Shown here piece by piece: positions 24,422 through 35,408 of a stretch of 50,323 nt of DNA. The translations under genes were made by a program, and so were the position numbers. Origin of the DNA: an uncultured Clostridium sp. (lineage in GTDB: Bacteria; Bacillota; Clostridia; Peptostreptococcales; Peptostreptococcaceae); contig CAMBXR010000014.1 of the NCBI GenBank assembly GCA_945871955.1, positions 1 through 50,323 on the forward strand, in the 5' to 3' direction. Under the pieces are notes generated by a model, which was not told the DNA's origin, did no database searches, and was given only the letters and a program-made list of their open reading frames with translations. Position 1 is the first letter of the stretch; each line of letters begins with the position of its first letter.

Positions 24422-25050
24422 TTGAATAAATGCAAAATTAAAACGATAGGATTTATGATCCTTGTTTTATTACTATTGAGTTTATCCTTATTTGTTATTA
24501 AGCGTATTATATTCTTTTTTGTTGCGCGAACAGACTTTTCGGATTATATGGCGAGCATGGTCTCTATGATTATTTTAACAAGTATCATTTTAAGATTATC
24601 AAGAAAAGCAGAAATAAATCTTTCTATTTTTCCAGATAAATTCACAGTATCTTATATAAGTGTTTCTATTATTTCAGTTGTGCTATTTATTGCAAGCCCA
24701 TCAAATTATAAGGGTGGAATAGAACCTATTTTATTACTTGTATATTCAAGTATAGTAACACCCATTTTTGAAGAACTTATTTTTCGTGGATATATTTGGA
24801 ATGAGCTAAATCAAATTTTTACAAGTGAATGGAAAACTTACATTATCACAACAATCCTTTTGCTCTATGGCACTTGGGATATATTAGTTCTATTGCTTTT
24901 AGAGTAGAGGATGATTTGTTGAATGTGATGATATGGAAGGTCATCACAGGATTATGTTTTGGGATAGTATTAGGTGCTGTTCGTTTAAAAACTAAAAATT
25001 GCTATTCTACCATGCTATTGCATGGTGTAATGAATTTATTTGGTAGGTAA
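24422..25050 (+). pseudogene. Frameshifted CPBP intramembrane protease
   Basis: Two overlapping frames together make one CPBP (CAAX protease and bacteriocin-processing) protein of about 209 residues. Frame one (from TTG 24422 after GGAGGTG) has several membrane helices and the first active motif FEELIFRGYIWNEL. At about 24857-24861 (CCTTTTGC) one T appears to be missing. The second frame continues FALWHLGYISS, with the second metal His, and STMLLHGVMNLFGR, with the third. The unshifted product ends 16 residues after the shift and lacks both histidines. The CPBP call is clear; whether the change is real or a sequencing error cannot be told here. Confidence 0.8.
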
Positions 25051-25095
25051 ACTGACTATATTATAGAGATAAATATAAATTTATAGGAGGTTGAA

Positions 25096-25122
25096 ATGGA
25101 AAATATACTAATTAAAGAATAA
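25096..25122 (+). other. Tiny ORF with strong ribosome site
   Basis: AGGAGGTTGAA precedes ATG at 25096, but the frame encodes only eight residues (MENILIKE) before TAA. It may be the cut start of a lost gene or a leader peptide before the anchored protein at 25167. There is no evidence for either beyond the strong ribosome site. Confidence 0.3.
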
Positions 25123-25166
25123 CTTTTATAATAATGTAAAAAATATATAGAATTTTAGGGGGAATA

Positions 25167-25778
25167 ATGAAAATTAAAGGAGATAAGAGAGTAATAATAT
25201 TAATATTTAGTGTTGCAATAATTATTTTCATATTATGCTTTACGAGGGGAATTGCATTGTGGTTCAATGGAATAAGTTATATTGCAAATAATACAAAACA
25301 ATATAGTGATGAAGAAGGTCATACAATAGGAAATGAATATCAAATTTCTATTAACCTTTATGATTTGGAAAGTAATATTGGAAAAGAACTATATAATGAT
25401 GGTGAGAGTAAAATTTATGTAAGTTGGATTGATAACACTGGAAGTTCAAATAGTGGAGGTTATAGAATTGGCTTTAGGTCTTGTGGAATATATTCACTAA
25501 ATGGTGCAACATTAGTTTCAGGAGTTTGTCATGAAAATGTAGACAATAACTCATTCAGAACTTATATGTCTGCAAAAATGACAGCAAAATATAAAGATAA
25601 TATTTATAATAGTAGTGTATTAGGCACAAGTGGATTAAATTATAAGGATGGAGATGAGTTTGCATTTTACATTTTTCCATCAGAAGCTTATGACAAAGAG
25701 GACGTATCCTTAGATGAAGATGGAATAGTAAAACTATCTATTAAAAATCTCTATAAAAATATATGGACTAAAAAATAA
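25167..25778 (+). CDS. Membrane-anchored extracellular protein of unknown function
   Basis: 203 residues. A basic start and a hydrophobic helix (about 9-28, VIILIFSVAIIIFILCF) are typical of an uncleaved signal anchor, so about 170 residues face outward. The outer part has many Gly, Ser, Asn and Tyr and looks beta-rich (IYVSWIDNTGSSNSGGYRIGF, FAFYIFPSEAYDK), with two cysteines (near 108 and 122) that could form a disulfide. Start follows AGGGGGAA. Single gene with terminator. I do not recognise the family. Confidence 0.65.
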   Translation: MKIKGDKRVIILIFSVAIIIFILCFTRGIALWFNGISYIANNTKQYSDEEGHTIGNEYQISINLYDLESNIGKELYNDGESKIYVSWIDNTGSSNSGGYRIGFRSCGIYSLNGATLVSGVCHENVDNNSFRTYMSAKMTAKYKDNIYNSSVLGTSGLNYKDGDEFAFYIFPSEAYDKEDVSLDEDGIVKLSIKNLYKNIWTKK

Positions 25779-25810
25779 TGAACAATTTTAATCTATTGCG
25801 AAGTAAAAGG

Positions 25811-25837
25811 GTAGGGGCTGTGCTCCTACTTTTTTTG
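25811..25837 (+). terminator. Terminator
   Basis: GTAGGGGC (25811-25818) pairs with GCTCCTAC (25822-25829, one G-U) followed by T8. The stem resembles the terminator at 17381. Confidence 0.75.
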
Positions 25838-25899
25838 TATCTATACTAACACCTAGCATAAGTAAAAATAGATTTACATATTATTTAAAGAAATATTGA

Positions 25900-28122
<2,223 letters not shown>

Positions 28123-28129
28123 ATAATTA

Positions 28130-28158
28130 AGGGGTATGTATTTTTCATACCTCTTTTT
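28130..28158 (+). terminator. Terminator after katG
   Basis: AGGGGTATG (28130-28138) pairs with CATACCTCT (28146-28154, one G-U) followed by T5. Confidence 0.75.
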
Positions 28159-28262
28159 GTATTTCAAAAATATCAGTTGATAGTATTTTTATATGGTGTA
28201 AAACTATAATAAAAGCCACTTTAGAAATAATATTAAAATAAATTAAAATTTTTTAATTTGAA

Positions 28263-28306
28263 TCTCATCTTAGTTTCATGAAAAGAATAAAACCCTATTA
28301 TATAAT
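28263..28306 (+). promoter_or_regulatory. Candidate promoter with 11-bp-spaced direct repeat
   Basis: TCTCAT (28263-28268) and TTTCAT (28274-28279) lie 11 bp apart, the usual spacing for OmpR/PhoB-type regulator half sites. The -10 TATAAT is at 28301-28306 and no good -35 is present. This fits an activated, perhaps self-regulated, promoter for the operon that follows. Confidence 0.45.
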
Positions 28307-28347
28307 TATATTAGTTCTAAGGCAGAAGGAAAAAGGAGTGATTGTAA

Positions 28348-29016
28348 ATGAAGAAAATCTTAATAGTCGAAGATGAATCCAGCATTTCTGATTTTGTAAA
28401 ATTAGAATTAGAATATGAAGGATACCAAGTATCCATTAAAGAAGATGGCCGAGAAGGACTTAAAGAAGCACTAGAAAATGATTACGACCTTATAATATTA
28501 GATATTATGCTTCCATCCATGAATGGATTTGAAATATGTAGAAGGTTAAAAAGAGAAAAAAATACTCCTGTAATAATGCTTAGTGCAAAAGATAGTGTAA
28601 CTGATAAGGTTAATGGTCTTCAAATTGGAGCAGACGATTATATTCCAAAGCCCTTTGCAATAGAAGAACTACTTGCTCGTATTAATGCAATTTTTAGAAG
28701 AGTTGATAGCCTAGATAACCATATAGTTAAATTTAAAGATCTTGTAATAAATAGAAATTCAAGAACTGTTTCAAGAAATGATAAAGAAATAAATTTAACT
28801 AATAAAGAGTATGAGTTATTAATGATATTAATAGATAACAAAGATAAAGTTGTTACAAGAGATGAATTGCTAGAAAAAATCTGGGGATATGAATATGAAC
28901 CCGAAACTAATGTTACAGATGTATATGTTAGATATTTAAGATCAAAATTAAATAATGAAAATAAAGAAGAGTATATTCAAACTATTAGATCAGTTGGCTA
29001 TATTATGAGGAGCTAA
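28348..29016 (+). CDS. OmpR/PhoB-family response regulator
   Basis: 222 residues. Receiver domain with acidic pair ED (8-9), phospho-acceptor Asp52 in LDIMLPSMNG and Lys in YIPKPFAIEE; winged-helix DNA-binding domain (about 128-220) ending in VTDVYVRYLRSKL and IRSVGYIM. The sensor kinase gene begins three bases after its stop, and a PepSY lipoprotein follows, giving a three-gene operon. Targets are unknown; the direct repeat upstream at 28263 may be one of its sites. Confidence 0.9.
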   Translation: MKKILIVEDESSISDFVKLELEYEGYQVSIKEDGREGLKEALENDYDLIILDIMLPSMNGFEICRRLKREKNTPVIMLSAKDSVTDKVNGLQIGADDYIPKPFAIEELLARINAIFRRVDSLDNHIVKFKDLVINRNSRTVSRNDKEINLTNKEYELLMILIDNKDKVVTRDELLEKIWGYEYEPETNVTDVYVRYLRSKLNNENKEEYIQTIRSVGYIMRS

Positions 29017-29019
29017 AGT

Positions 29020-30390
29020 ATGAAAAGTAAAAAGCTTCCTATATTTTTAGAAATAACAAGAAAATCTTTTTTTGTAATAGTTTTAATCTTAGTAATATAT
29101 GCAATAGCTCAATTAATTATATTTGGCACATTTACAAATGATTATGAAAGAGATTTATTAACAAATACCTATCAATCTCTTTCAAATTTGTCTGAAAATG
29201 TTAATAATGATATTTCACAAAAAAGATTTTATGAATATCTAGAAGAATTAACTGCCGATGATTCTGATGAATATATTAGAATTTATTCTAATGATGAAAT
29301 ATATTTTGAAACCAAGTCAGATGTATGGCAATATATTAAACCTAATTATGAATATGATCAGAATAAAGTAGAATCTAAATTTATTGAGTTTGAGCCCTAT
29401 ATGATAATGACAGGTAAAATACAAATAGATAATTCTGAATATCTAATACAAATAATTAGGGAAAATGATCTATTTGATGACTTTATTGAAGGATATCTAC
29501 CAACCTTAGGACTTACTTTAATTTTAGGATTAATCTTAAGTGCTATAGGGGCTATGTATGTTTCTAAAAACTTTATAAATAGGCTTAGAAATTTTATAAC
29601 AACTATGAATGAAATAAAAGAAAAAGGATTTAATGCAAGAGCAGAAGTTTCAGGATTTAATGATGAAATAGACAAAATGAAAATTGTTTTTAATTCAATG
29701 ATGGATGATTTAGAAGATGCCTTTGAAGACCAAAGTAGATTTGTCTCAGATGCTTCACATGAATTAAAAACACCACTAACAGCTCTTCAAGGACATCTAA
29801 ATTTAATTAAAAGATGGGGTAAAAACGATAAAGAGCGATTAGAAAAGTCAATAGACATATGTTTAAATGAAGTTGAAAGATTAAAGAAGATAGTAAATGA
29901 TATGCTACTATTATCTAAAACTGAAAAAGAAGAAGTGGATTTAAGTAAAATTGATGAAATTAACCCTAAAATAATAATTGAAGAGGTAATAGAACACTAT
30001 AATGTATTAAATCCAGATGTAAAATATATTACTTCCATTGAAGATAATATTAAGATGAAAATTGATCCAAATGATTTAAAACAATTGCTAATTATATTTA
30101 TTGATAATTCAATTAAATATAACAATAAAGAAAATATAGAAATTGAAATAAAATTAAGACATTTAGATAATAAGGTAAATCTGGAGATAAAAGATAATGG
30201 TATGGGAATACCTAAAGAGGAACTTAATAATGTTATGAAAAGATTTTATAAAGTTGATAAATCTAGAGTTAAAAATAACTCCTTTGGAATTGGTTTATCA
30301 ATAGCAAGTAGAATTGTAAAAAATTATAATGGAAAAATTTCTATTGACAGTGAATTAGACAAGTATACAACAATAAGTATATATATTTAA
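29020..30390 (+). CDS. Membrane sensor histidine kinase
   Basis: 456 residues. A first membrane helix (about 15-38) and a second (about 160-182) flank an acidic extracellular sensor of about 120 residues. Then a HAMP segment (~183-235), the dimerisation motif SDASHELKTPLTAL with His247, and the ATPase domain with N box (LLIIFIDNSIKYN), G1 (DNGMGIPKEEL), F (MKRFYKVDKSR) and G2 (SFGIGLSIA). A classical PhoR/ArlS-like kinase. It is cotranscribed with its regulator (3 bp gap) and with the PepSY lipoprotein 40 bp downstream, which may sit near its outer domain. The signal is unknown. Confidence 0.9.
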   Translation: MKSKKLPIFLEITRKSFFVIVLILVIYAIAQLIIFGTFTNDYERDLLTNTYQSLSNLSENVNNDISQKRFYEYLEELTADDSDEYIRIYSNDEIYFETKSDVWQYIKPNYEYDQNKVESKFIEFEPYMIMTGKIQIDNSEYLIQIIRENDLFDDFIEGYLPTLGLTLILGLILSAIGAMYVSKNFINRLRNFITTMNEIKEKGFNARAEVSGFNDEIDKMKIVFNSMMDDLEDAFEDQSRFVSDASHELKTPLTALQGHLNLIKRWGKNDKERLEKSIDICLNEVERLKKIVNDMLLLSKTEKEEVDLSKIDEINPKIIIEEVIEHYNVLNPDVKYITSIEDNIKMKIDPNDLKQLLIIFIDNSIKYNNKENIEIEIKLRHLDNKVNLEIKDNGMGIPKEELNNVMKRFYKVDKSRVKNNSFGIGLSIASRIVKNYNGKISIDSELDKYTTISIYI

Positions 30391-30430
30391 TAAAAAATTT
30401 AAAGAGATAATTTATGGAGGATGAGATAAA

Positions 30431-31198
30431 ATGAAAAAAATATTATTAACAACGATTATAATGGGAATGGGTGCAGGATTAATAGGATGTACTCAAGCAT
30501 CACAAAATAGCGCTCAAACAGCACAAAATAATACTCAAACAGTACAAAGTAATGAAAGTGTAAATACACAAACTAATAATACAGTAGCTAAGGAAAATAA
30601 AGGTAGCAAAATAACTTTAGATGAGGCGAAGAAAATAGCTTTAAATCATGCAAACTTAACTAGCAAAGAAGTTTCATTTATAAATGCAGAAGCTGATATG
30701 GATAATGGTGTAGAGTTTTATGACATAGAGTTCTATAACAATAATAAGGAATATGATTATGAAATATCTGCAGCTGACGGAAAAATAATAGAGTACGATT
30801 ATGATGTAGAAGGTTATGGTGAGTCTACTAATGTATCAAATAATAATTCATCAAACACTAATAAACAAAATACTACTACAACAAATAAAAATACATCAAG
30901 TACTAATAAACAAAATAATAATAAAACAAATAATAATGCTGTAAATACTAATAAGCCAAATACTAACACTAACTCAAATACAAGTTCAAATAAAATAAGT
31001 GCAGATAAGGCAAAGAAAATAGCTTTAAATCATGCAAACTTAACTAGTAGTCAAGTTTCATATGTACAAGTAGAGGCTGATTTTGATGATTACACTCCAA
31101 GCTACGATGTAGAGTTTTATTACAATAATGTAGAGTATAGCTACGAAATAAATGCAAATAATGGAAATATAATCAGCTTTGAAAAAGATATAGATTAA
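30431..31198 (+). CDS. Lipoprotein with two PepSY domains
   Basis: 255 residues. Type II signal peptide MKKILLTTIIMGMGAGLIGC, lipidated Cys20. After a Gln/Asn/Thr-rich spacer come two PepSY-type repeats (about 60-125 and 188-254) that share the sequence KKIALNHANLTS and matching tyrosine-rich strands. An Asn/Thr/Ser linker of about 60 residues lies between them. PepSY domains are known as inhibitory propeptide-like modules and as partners of sensor kinases. The two copies are also close at DNA level, so the gene arose by internal duplication. Last gene of the regulator-kinase operon. Confidence 0.85.
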   Translation: MKKILLTTIIMGMGAGLIGCTQASQNSAQTAQNNTQTVQSNESVNTQTNNTVAKENKGSKITLDEAKKIALNHANLTSKEVSFINAEADMDNGVEFYDIEFYNNNKEYDYEISAADGKIIEYDYDVEGYGESTNVSNNNSSNTNKQNTTTTNKNTSSTNKQNNNKTNNNAVNTNKPNTNTNSNTSSNKISADKAKKIALNHANLTSSQVSYVQVEADFDDYTPSYDVEFYYNNVEYSYEINANNGNIISFEKDID

Positions 31199-31216
31199 TA
31201 TAAAAAATGAATTATA

Positions 31217-31248
31217 AAAAGGGATGCTGTAAACTGCATCCCTTTTTT
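31217..31248. terminator. Bidirectional terminator between convergent genes
   Basis: AAAAGGGATGC (31217-31227) pairs perfectly with GCATCCCTTTT (31236-31246), with a T run after it and A run before it. It overlaps the stop codon of the minus-strand VanZ-like gene. Confidence 0.8.
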
Positions 31249-31663
31249 AACAAAATCTAAGTTGAATCTTTTTTATAAGTGAATTAGACATAAATACACC
31301 TATCAATCCACCTATCATATTTAAAGCAATATCGCTAATACTAAATACCCTACCGAAAATTACTAATAAAGCAACTTGTATGATAACTGTAAGTAAAAAG
31401 CAAATTAACAAAGTATCTTTTGTACTACCTTCAAAACAGTAAAATGAAAAGAAGCTTAGTGGCATAAATAATAATATTTTTCCAAATAAACTTGATGTAT
31501 TAAGAGTTAATATCATTAATACAGATATAACAAATCCAACCAAGAATAGCTCTTTAACAATAAAAGTATTATTGTGTTTCGTATTTATTAAGATTCTTAA
31601 AAATATGTACATAAAAATCAATGTAAATATAATTGATAAATCTAATGATAATAAGTCTTTCAT
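31247..31663 (-). CDS. VanZ-like membrane protein
   Basis: 138 residues, four or five membrane helices. The C-terminal part FGRVFSISDIALNMIGGLIGVFM is the VanZ-family signature (GRVFxxxDxxxNxxGxxxG). VanZ gives low-level teicoplanin resistance in enterococci, but most VanZ-like proteins are uncharacterised. A short loop replaces the longer middle of larger members. Start ATG with AAAGGAA in front. No van genes lie next to it, so resistance is not implied. Confidence 0.75.
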   Translation of the reverse strand: MKDLLSLDLSIIFTLIFMYIFLRILINTKHNNTFIVKELFLVGFVISVLMILTLNTSSLFGKILLFMPLSFFSFYCFEGSTKDTLLICFLLTVIIQVALLVIFGRVFSISDIALNMIGGLIGVFMSNSLIKKIQLRFC

Positions 31664-31750
31664 AATAATTCCTTTCTATAAATTTCTATAAATCATATAT
31701 CCATTATAACAAATATTTCATAATTTATAAAAATACTTATCTAAACTTAT

Positions 31751-31782
31751 TAAAAAAAGAGGAGAAATAAGATTCTCCTCTT
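31751..31782 (-). terminator. Terminator of the DUF819 unit
   Basis: AAGAGGAGAA (31757-31766) and TTCTCCTCTT (31773-31782) form a perfect 10-bp stem, followed on the minus strand by U7. Confidence 0.8.
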
Positions 31783-31787
31783 ATAAT

Positions 31788-31883
31788 TTAGTAATAATAA
31801 GTCATTGAGCCTATTATGCCTATAATTATAGATACAATAAGTACTCCTATTGCTGGAATAATAGCCAATACTATTGGAAGAAT
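31788..31883 (-). CDS. Candidate small membrane protein with non-standard start
   Basis: A frame of 31 very hydrophobic codons (LPIVLAIIPAIGVLIVSIII, ending TYYY) lies between the DUF819 gene and its terminator. AAGGGGG at 31891-31897 (minus-strand sense) is a strong ribosome site about eight to ten bases upstream, but the only possible start in frame is ATT; a stop lies four codons before the ribosome site. It may be a real single-helix protein started at ATT, or a small gene that has lost its start. It resembles small subunits found beside some transporters only in size and character. Confidence 0.35.
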   Translation of the reverse strand: MLPIVLAIIPAIGVLIVSIIIGIIGSMTYYY

Positions 31884-31944
31884 TAAATTTGTTCCCCCTT
31901 TTTATATTTTATCTACTAATATACCTATGTTTATATACACAATA

Positions 31945-33147
31945 TTATGTGAATAAATTCCCGATTAAAATTCCACAATAGTTACCAATGACATAGCCTA
32001 AAGTACCTATAAGCATTATTGGAGCTATAAGTTTTGACCAAGATTTTGAAACTGCCATGGCAGCAGCAGTAGTTGGACCTCCAATACATGCATTAGATGC
32101 TAGTATGGCATCTTCTAAATTAAACTTAAACATTTTAGCACCTAAGAAAGTTACTATCATATTTGATGAAACTATAATTAAGCAGAAAACTAATAGTAGT
32201 GGAGATTTAAAAAATATAGATACGATAGAAGCTGGTGCACCTATTACCACAAAGAATAGATAAATTAAAAATGTACCTATTTCTTGAGCACCTCCAAGTT
32301 TTCCAAAGAAGTCTGGTTTAAGTGTTGCACATGTCATTGTAAGTGTAGTTATTATTAAATACTGATTTCCTAGTAAAGTATTAGTTATCTTTAAAAATAT
32401 ATTTGATGTAGGAATATTATTTGATAAATAAGTAGCTAAATTACTTGAAATTGCAACTATTATAAAAGCACTACCTACAGATAAAGCTATATCTTTTAGA
32501 GATATTTCTTTAGCACTCCAATAAGATGATGCAGGTGTTTCACCTTCTTTTATATCCATACTTTCCACTTCTTTTATATGTGGATGATCAAATAATTTTC
32601 TAAATAAAGTCATAGAAGGTATGGCAATTAATACGAAGAAATAAAGTGCCATAAGTAAGTTATCAGAAACAACTGCAGCTGAAATTACTTCTGAAGCTAT
32701 ATCAAAAGAACTTGCTATAGCAGCCAAATTAACACTTCCACCTATATATGTACCAGTCATAACTCCAGCTAAATGACCTAAAGAAGGTATATGATCATTT
32801 AAAGCTATATAACCGATTGTAGCACCAATCATAGTACCAACAGAACTTATAAGGAATAAGATAAGAATACTTCCACTTTCATTACATATTTTTGACACAT
32901 TGCATTGATATAAAAGCAGTGTAATAGCTAGAGGAACTGCGTAAGTCCATACATTATCATAAACAACAGATTCCGTTGGAATTATATTTAAATTTGAAAA
33001 TAAAAGAGCACCTACCAAAGCAATAATCATACCAGAAACTTTAGATGCCCAGTCGTATTTTTGCTCTAAATAAATACTAAAAGCAGCCCATCCAGTAATA
33101 AAGGCCCATAAAGCCCAAATATTATCTGAACTAATTAATGTTTTCAT
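31945..33147 (-). CDS. DUF819 family membrane protein
   Basis: 400 residues with ten or so membrane helices, related to YjcL. It begins after the signal TLISSDNIWALWAFITGWAAFSIYLEQ and shows GVMTGTYIGGSVNLAAIASSF and CIGGPTTAAAMAVSKSWSKLIAPIMLIGTLGYVIGNY, glycine-rich re-entrant-like segments placed symmetrically in both halves, as in secondary transporters. Function not established for the family. The ATG at 33147 is chosen because GGAGG lies seven bases ahead; an in-frame TTG four codons earlier overlaps that site. Confidence 0.85.
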   Translation of the reverse strand: MKTLISSDNIWALWAFITGWAAFSIYLEQKYDWASKVSGMIIALVGALLFSNLNIIPTESVVYDNVWTYAVPLAITLLLYQCNVSKICNESGSILILFLISSVGTMIGATIGYIALNDHIPSLGHLAGVMTGTYIGGSVNLAAIASSFDIASEVISAAVVSDNLLMALYFFVLIAIPSMTLFRKLFDHPHIKEVESMDIKEGETPASSYWSAKEISLKDIALSVGSAFIIVAISSNLATYLSNNIPTSNIFLKITNTLLGNQYLIITTLTMTCATLKPDFFGKLGGAQEIGTFLIYLFFVVIGAPASIVSIFFKSPLLLVFCLIIVSSNMIVTFLGAKMFKFNLEDAILASNACIGGPTTAAAMAVSKSWSKLIAPIMLIGTLGYVIGNYCGILIGNLFT

Positions 33148-33362
33148 ACAAACCTCCAAGTTAAATTATGTTTTTTATTATAAATGAGACAATAATAAAT
33201 ATTATAGTATTTATCATAAAGAGTGACAATAAGGGGAGAGAGGAAATGTTTAATTTATTTATTTAAATACTTTTATACTTTACTTGAAATTTTTTTATCT
33301 TTAATATAAATTTTAATTATGAAGTAAATAATGAAAAAATTGTAAATTATTGAGGTGATAAA

Positions 33363-34601
33363 ATGAGAGCAGAAATAATTACAGTGGGAACAGAAATTCT
33401 TCTTGGAGATATACTAAATACTAATACTCATTATTTATCTAATGAGTTGGCTAATATGGGCATTGATATATATTATCAAACAACTGTAGGTGATAATGAA
33501 GAAAGACTTTTAAATCAATTAAATGATAGTTTAAAAAGAAGTGATTTAATAATATTAACAGGAGGTCTAGGACCAACACAAGATGATATTACAAAGGAAG
33601 TTTGTGCAAAATATTTAAATTTACAAATGGAGCTTCACAAAGAGTCTTGGGATAAAATAGTAGAAATATATGATAAAATGAAAAGAATACCAACAGAGAA
33701 TAATAGAAAACAAGCTTACTTTCCTGTAGATTCAACAATACTACCTAATAAATATGGTACAGCACCAGGATGTATTATGCAAAAAGATAATAAAACTATT
33801 ATAGTAATGCCAGGCCCTCCAAAGGAAATGCAGCCCATGTTTGATAATTATGTTAAGCCATTTTTATTAAAAGATAATAGTTATGTTTTAAAATCTAAGG
33901 TTCTTAGAATTATAGGGGTTGGGGAATCCAAAATTGAAAATGATTTATTAGACTTAATAGATAAACAAACAAACCCTACAATAGCTACTTATGCAAAAGA
34001 TGGAGAGTGCACAGTTAGAATAACAGCTAAGAGTAAAAATATAGAAGAAGTAGAAGATTTAATATTACCAGTATATAAAGAAATTAAAAATAGATTTAAA
34101 GAGAAGGTTTATGGAGAAGATGAAACTACTATAGAAGATGAGGTAGCAAAGCTTTTAGTTAATAATAACTTAAAAATTGCTGTGGCTGAGTCCTGTACAG
34201 GAGGAATGGTATCTTCTGCATTAATTAATTATCCAGGAATATCATCAGTATTTATGGAAGGTTGTGTAACTTATTCTAATGAAGCTAAGATGATGAGTCT
34301 AGGAGTAAAAGAAGAAACTCTAAATACTTTTGGGGCAGTAAGCGAGGAATGTGCAAAAGAAATGGCAGAAGGAGTATCTAAAAGACATAATACTAATATA
34401 GGATTATCTACAACTGGAATAGCTGGGCCAGAAGGTGGTAGTGAGGATAAACCTGTGGGGCTTGTTTATATGGGAATTACCATAAATAATAAGACAATAG
34501 TAAAAAAATATGTATTTAATGGAGATAGACAACAAATTAGAAATAGAGCTTGTAAAACTTTATTAAATGATTTAAGACTAGAATTATTAAATATATTATA
34601 G
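33363..34601 (+). CDS. cinA: CinA: competence/damage-inducible protein with nicotinamide-nucleotide amidase domain
   Basis: 412 residues, cytoplasmic. N-terminal MoaB/MogA-like domain (1-~170) starts RAEIITVGTEILLGDILNTN and has GGLGPTQDDITKE. The C-terminal domain (about 255-410) has VAESCTGGMVSSAL and STTGIAGPEGGSEDKPVGLVY, the active-site segments of NMN deamidase (PncC) that turns nicotinamide mononucleotide to nicotinate mononucleotide in NAD recycling. Full length for the family. It heads an operon with a Cof-type phosphatase 14 bp downstream. recA is not in the window. Confidence 0.95.
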   Translation: MRAEIITVGTEILLGDILNTNTHYLSNELANMGIDIYYQTTVGDNEERLLNQLNDSLKRSDLIILTGGLGPTQDDITKEVCAKYLNLQMELHKESWDKIVEIYDKMKRIPTENNRKQAYFPVDSTILPNKYGTAPGCIMQKDNKTIIVMPGPPKEMQPMFDNYVKPFLLKDNSYVLKSKVLRIIGVGESKIENDLLDLIDKQTNPTIATYAKDGECTVRITAKSKNIEEVEDLILPVYKEIKNRFKEKVYGEDETTIEDEVAKLLVNNNLKIAVAESCTGGMVSSALINYPGISSVFMEGCVTYSNEAKMMSLGVKEETLNTFGAVSEECAKEMAEGVSKRHNTNIGLSTTGIAGPEGGSEDKPVGLVYMGITINNKTIVKKYVFNGDRQQIRNRACKTLLNDLRLELLNIL

Positions 34602-34615
34602 AATTTGGAGGAAAA

Positions 34616-35398
34616 ATGATAAAACATATATTTTGTGACTTAGATGGGACACTTTACAATAATGGATTAAGGGATGAAGATGTAAAAGCAATAAAAGAAA
34701 TAGAAGCAGATGGAGTAATTTTTCATGTGGCAACGGGAAGAGTATTTAAACAAGCATATAAAATGATAAGTGATAAATTTAAACTAAATGGTTATTTTAT
34801 TTGTGAAAATGGATCATTTATTTTTGATAAAGATAAAAATCTTATCTTTAAAGAGCCTTTAGATGATTATTTAGTTAGAAAAATCATAAATACCTTTGAT
34901 TCTAATACATCTCATATATATTTAAAATATAATGGGGATATAATTTTAAGTGATGGAGCAAAGATTTTTGAGTATTATAGTAATGACTATATTGTTGATA
35001 AAGAAATATTCAAAAGAGAGAGTTTTGACAACTTAGTGGGAAATGTGGGAATACTTTCAGAAGATATGGATGAACTTAAAAGATTAGAGTATTTTTACAA
35101 AGATAAATTTGGTGAAGTATGTGATGTTTATTTATCAGGACCTTATACATTAAATATAGTTCCAAATCATGTGTCTAAACGTCATGCAATAGAATATATA
35201 TGTGAAAAGTATAATGTATCTCTTGATGAAGTGGCCACTATGGGAGATTCTCCTAATGATATTTGTATGTTGAAGGGAATTAAACATAGTTTTGCTATGA
35301 ATAAGAGTAGTGAAGAAGTAAAAGAAAGTGCATCTTATACAGTAAATAATGTAAAAGAAGGAATAGAAATGATAAAAAAAATAAATAGGACTATGTAG
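34616..35398 (+). CDS. Cof-type HAD phosphatase
   Basis: 260-residue cytoplasmic phosphatase of HAD subfamily IIB. Seen: nucleophile motif FCDLDGTL (Asp8 and Asp10), motif II in VATGR, a cap domain in the middle (about 85-180), Lys in NHVSKRHAIEYI, and motif IV MGDSPNDICML. Members remove phosphate from sugar phosphates, FMN or other small molecules. The start follows GGAGG, 14 bp behind cinA. This is the intact counterpart of the HAD tail at 5114. Confidence 0.9.
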   Translation: MIKHIFCDLDGTLYNNGLRDEDVKAIKEIEADGVIFHVATGRVFKQAYKMISDKFKLNGYFICENGSFIFDKDKNLIFKEPLDDYLVRKIINTFDSNTSHIYLKYNGDIILSDGAKIFEYYSNDYIVDKEIFKRESFDNLVGNVGILSEDMDELKRLEYFYKDKFGEVCDVYLSGPYTLNIVPNHVSKRHAIEYICEKYNVSLDEVATMGDSPNDICMLKGIKHSFAMNKSSEEVKESASYTVNNVKEGIEMIKKINRTM

Positions 35399-35408
35399 TT
35401 AGTCCTAT

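Noticed and set aside
31247-31663. VanZ-like and VanW-like genes as a glycopeptide resistance operon
   Set aside because: No vanH, vanA/B-type ligase, vanX or vanRS is near; ddl is the ordinary chromosomal type, and the genes are in separate units.
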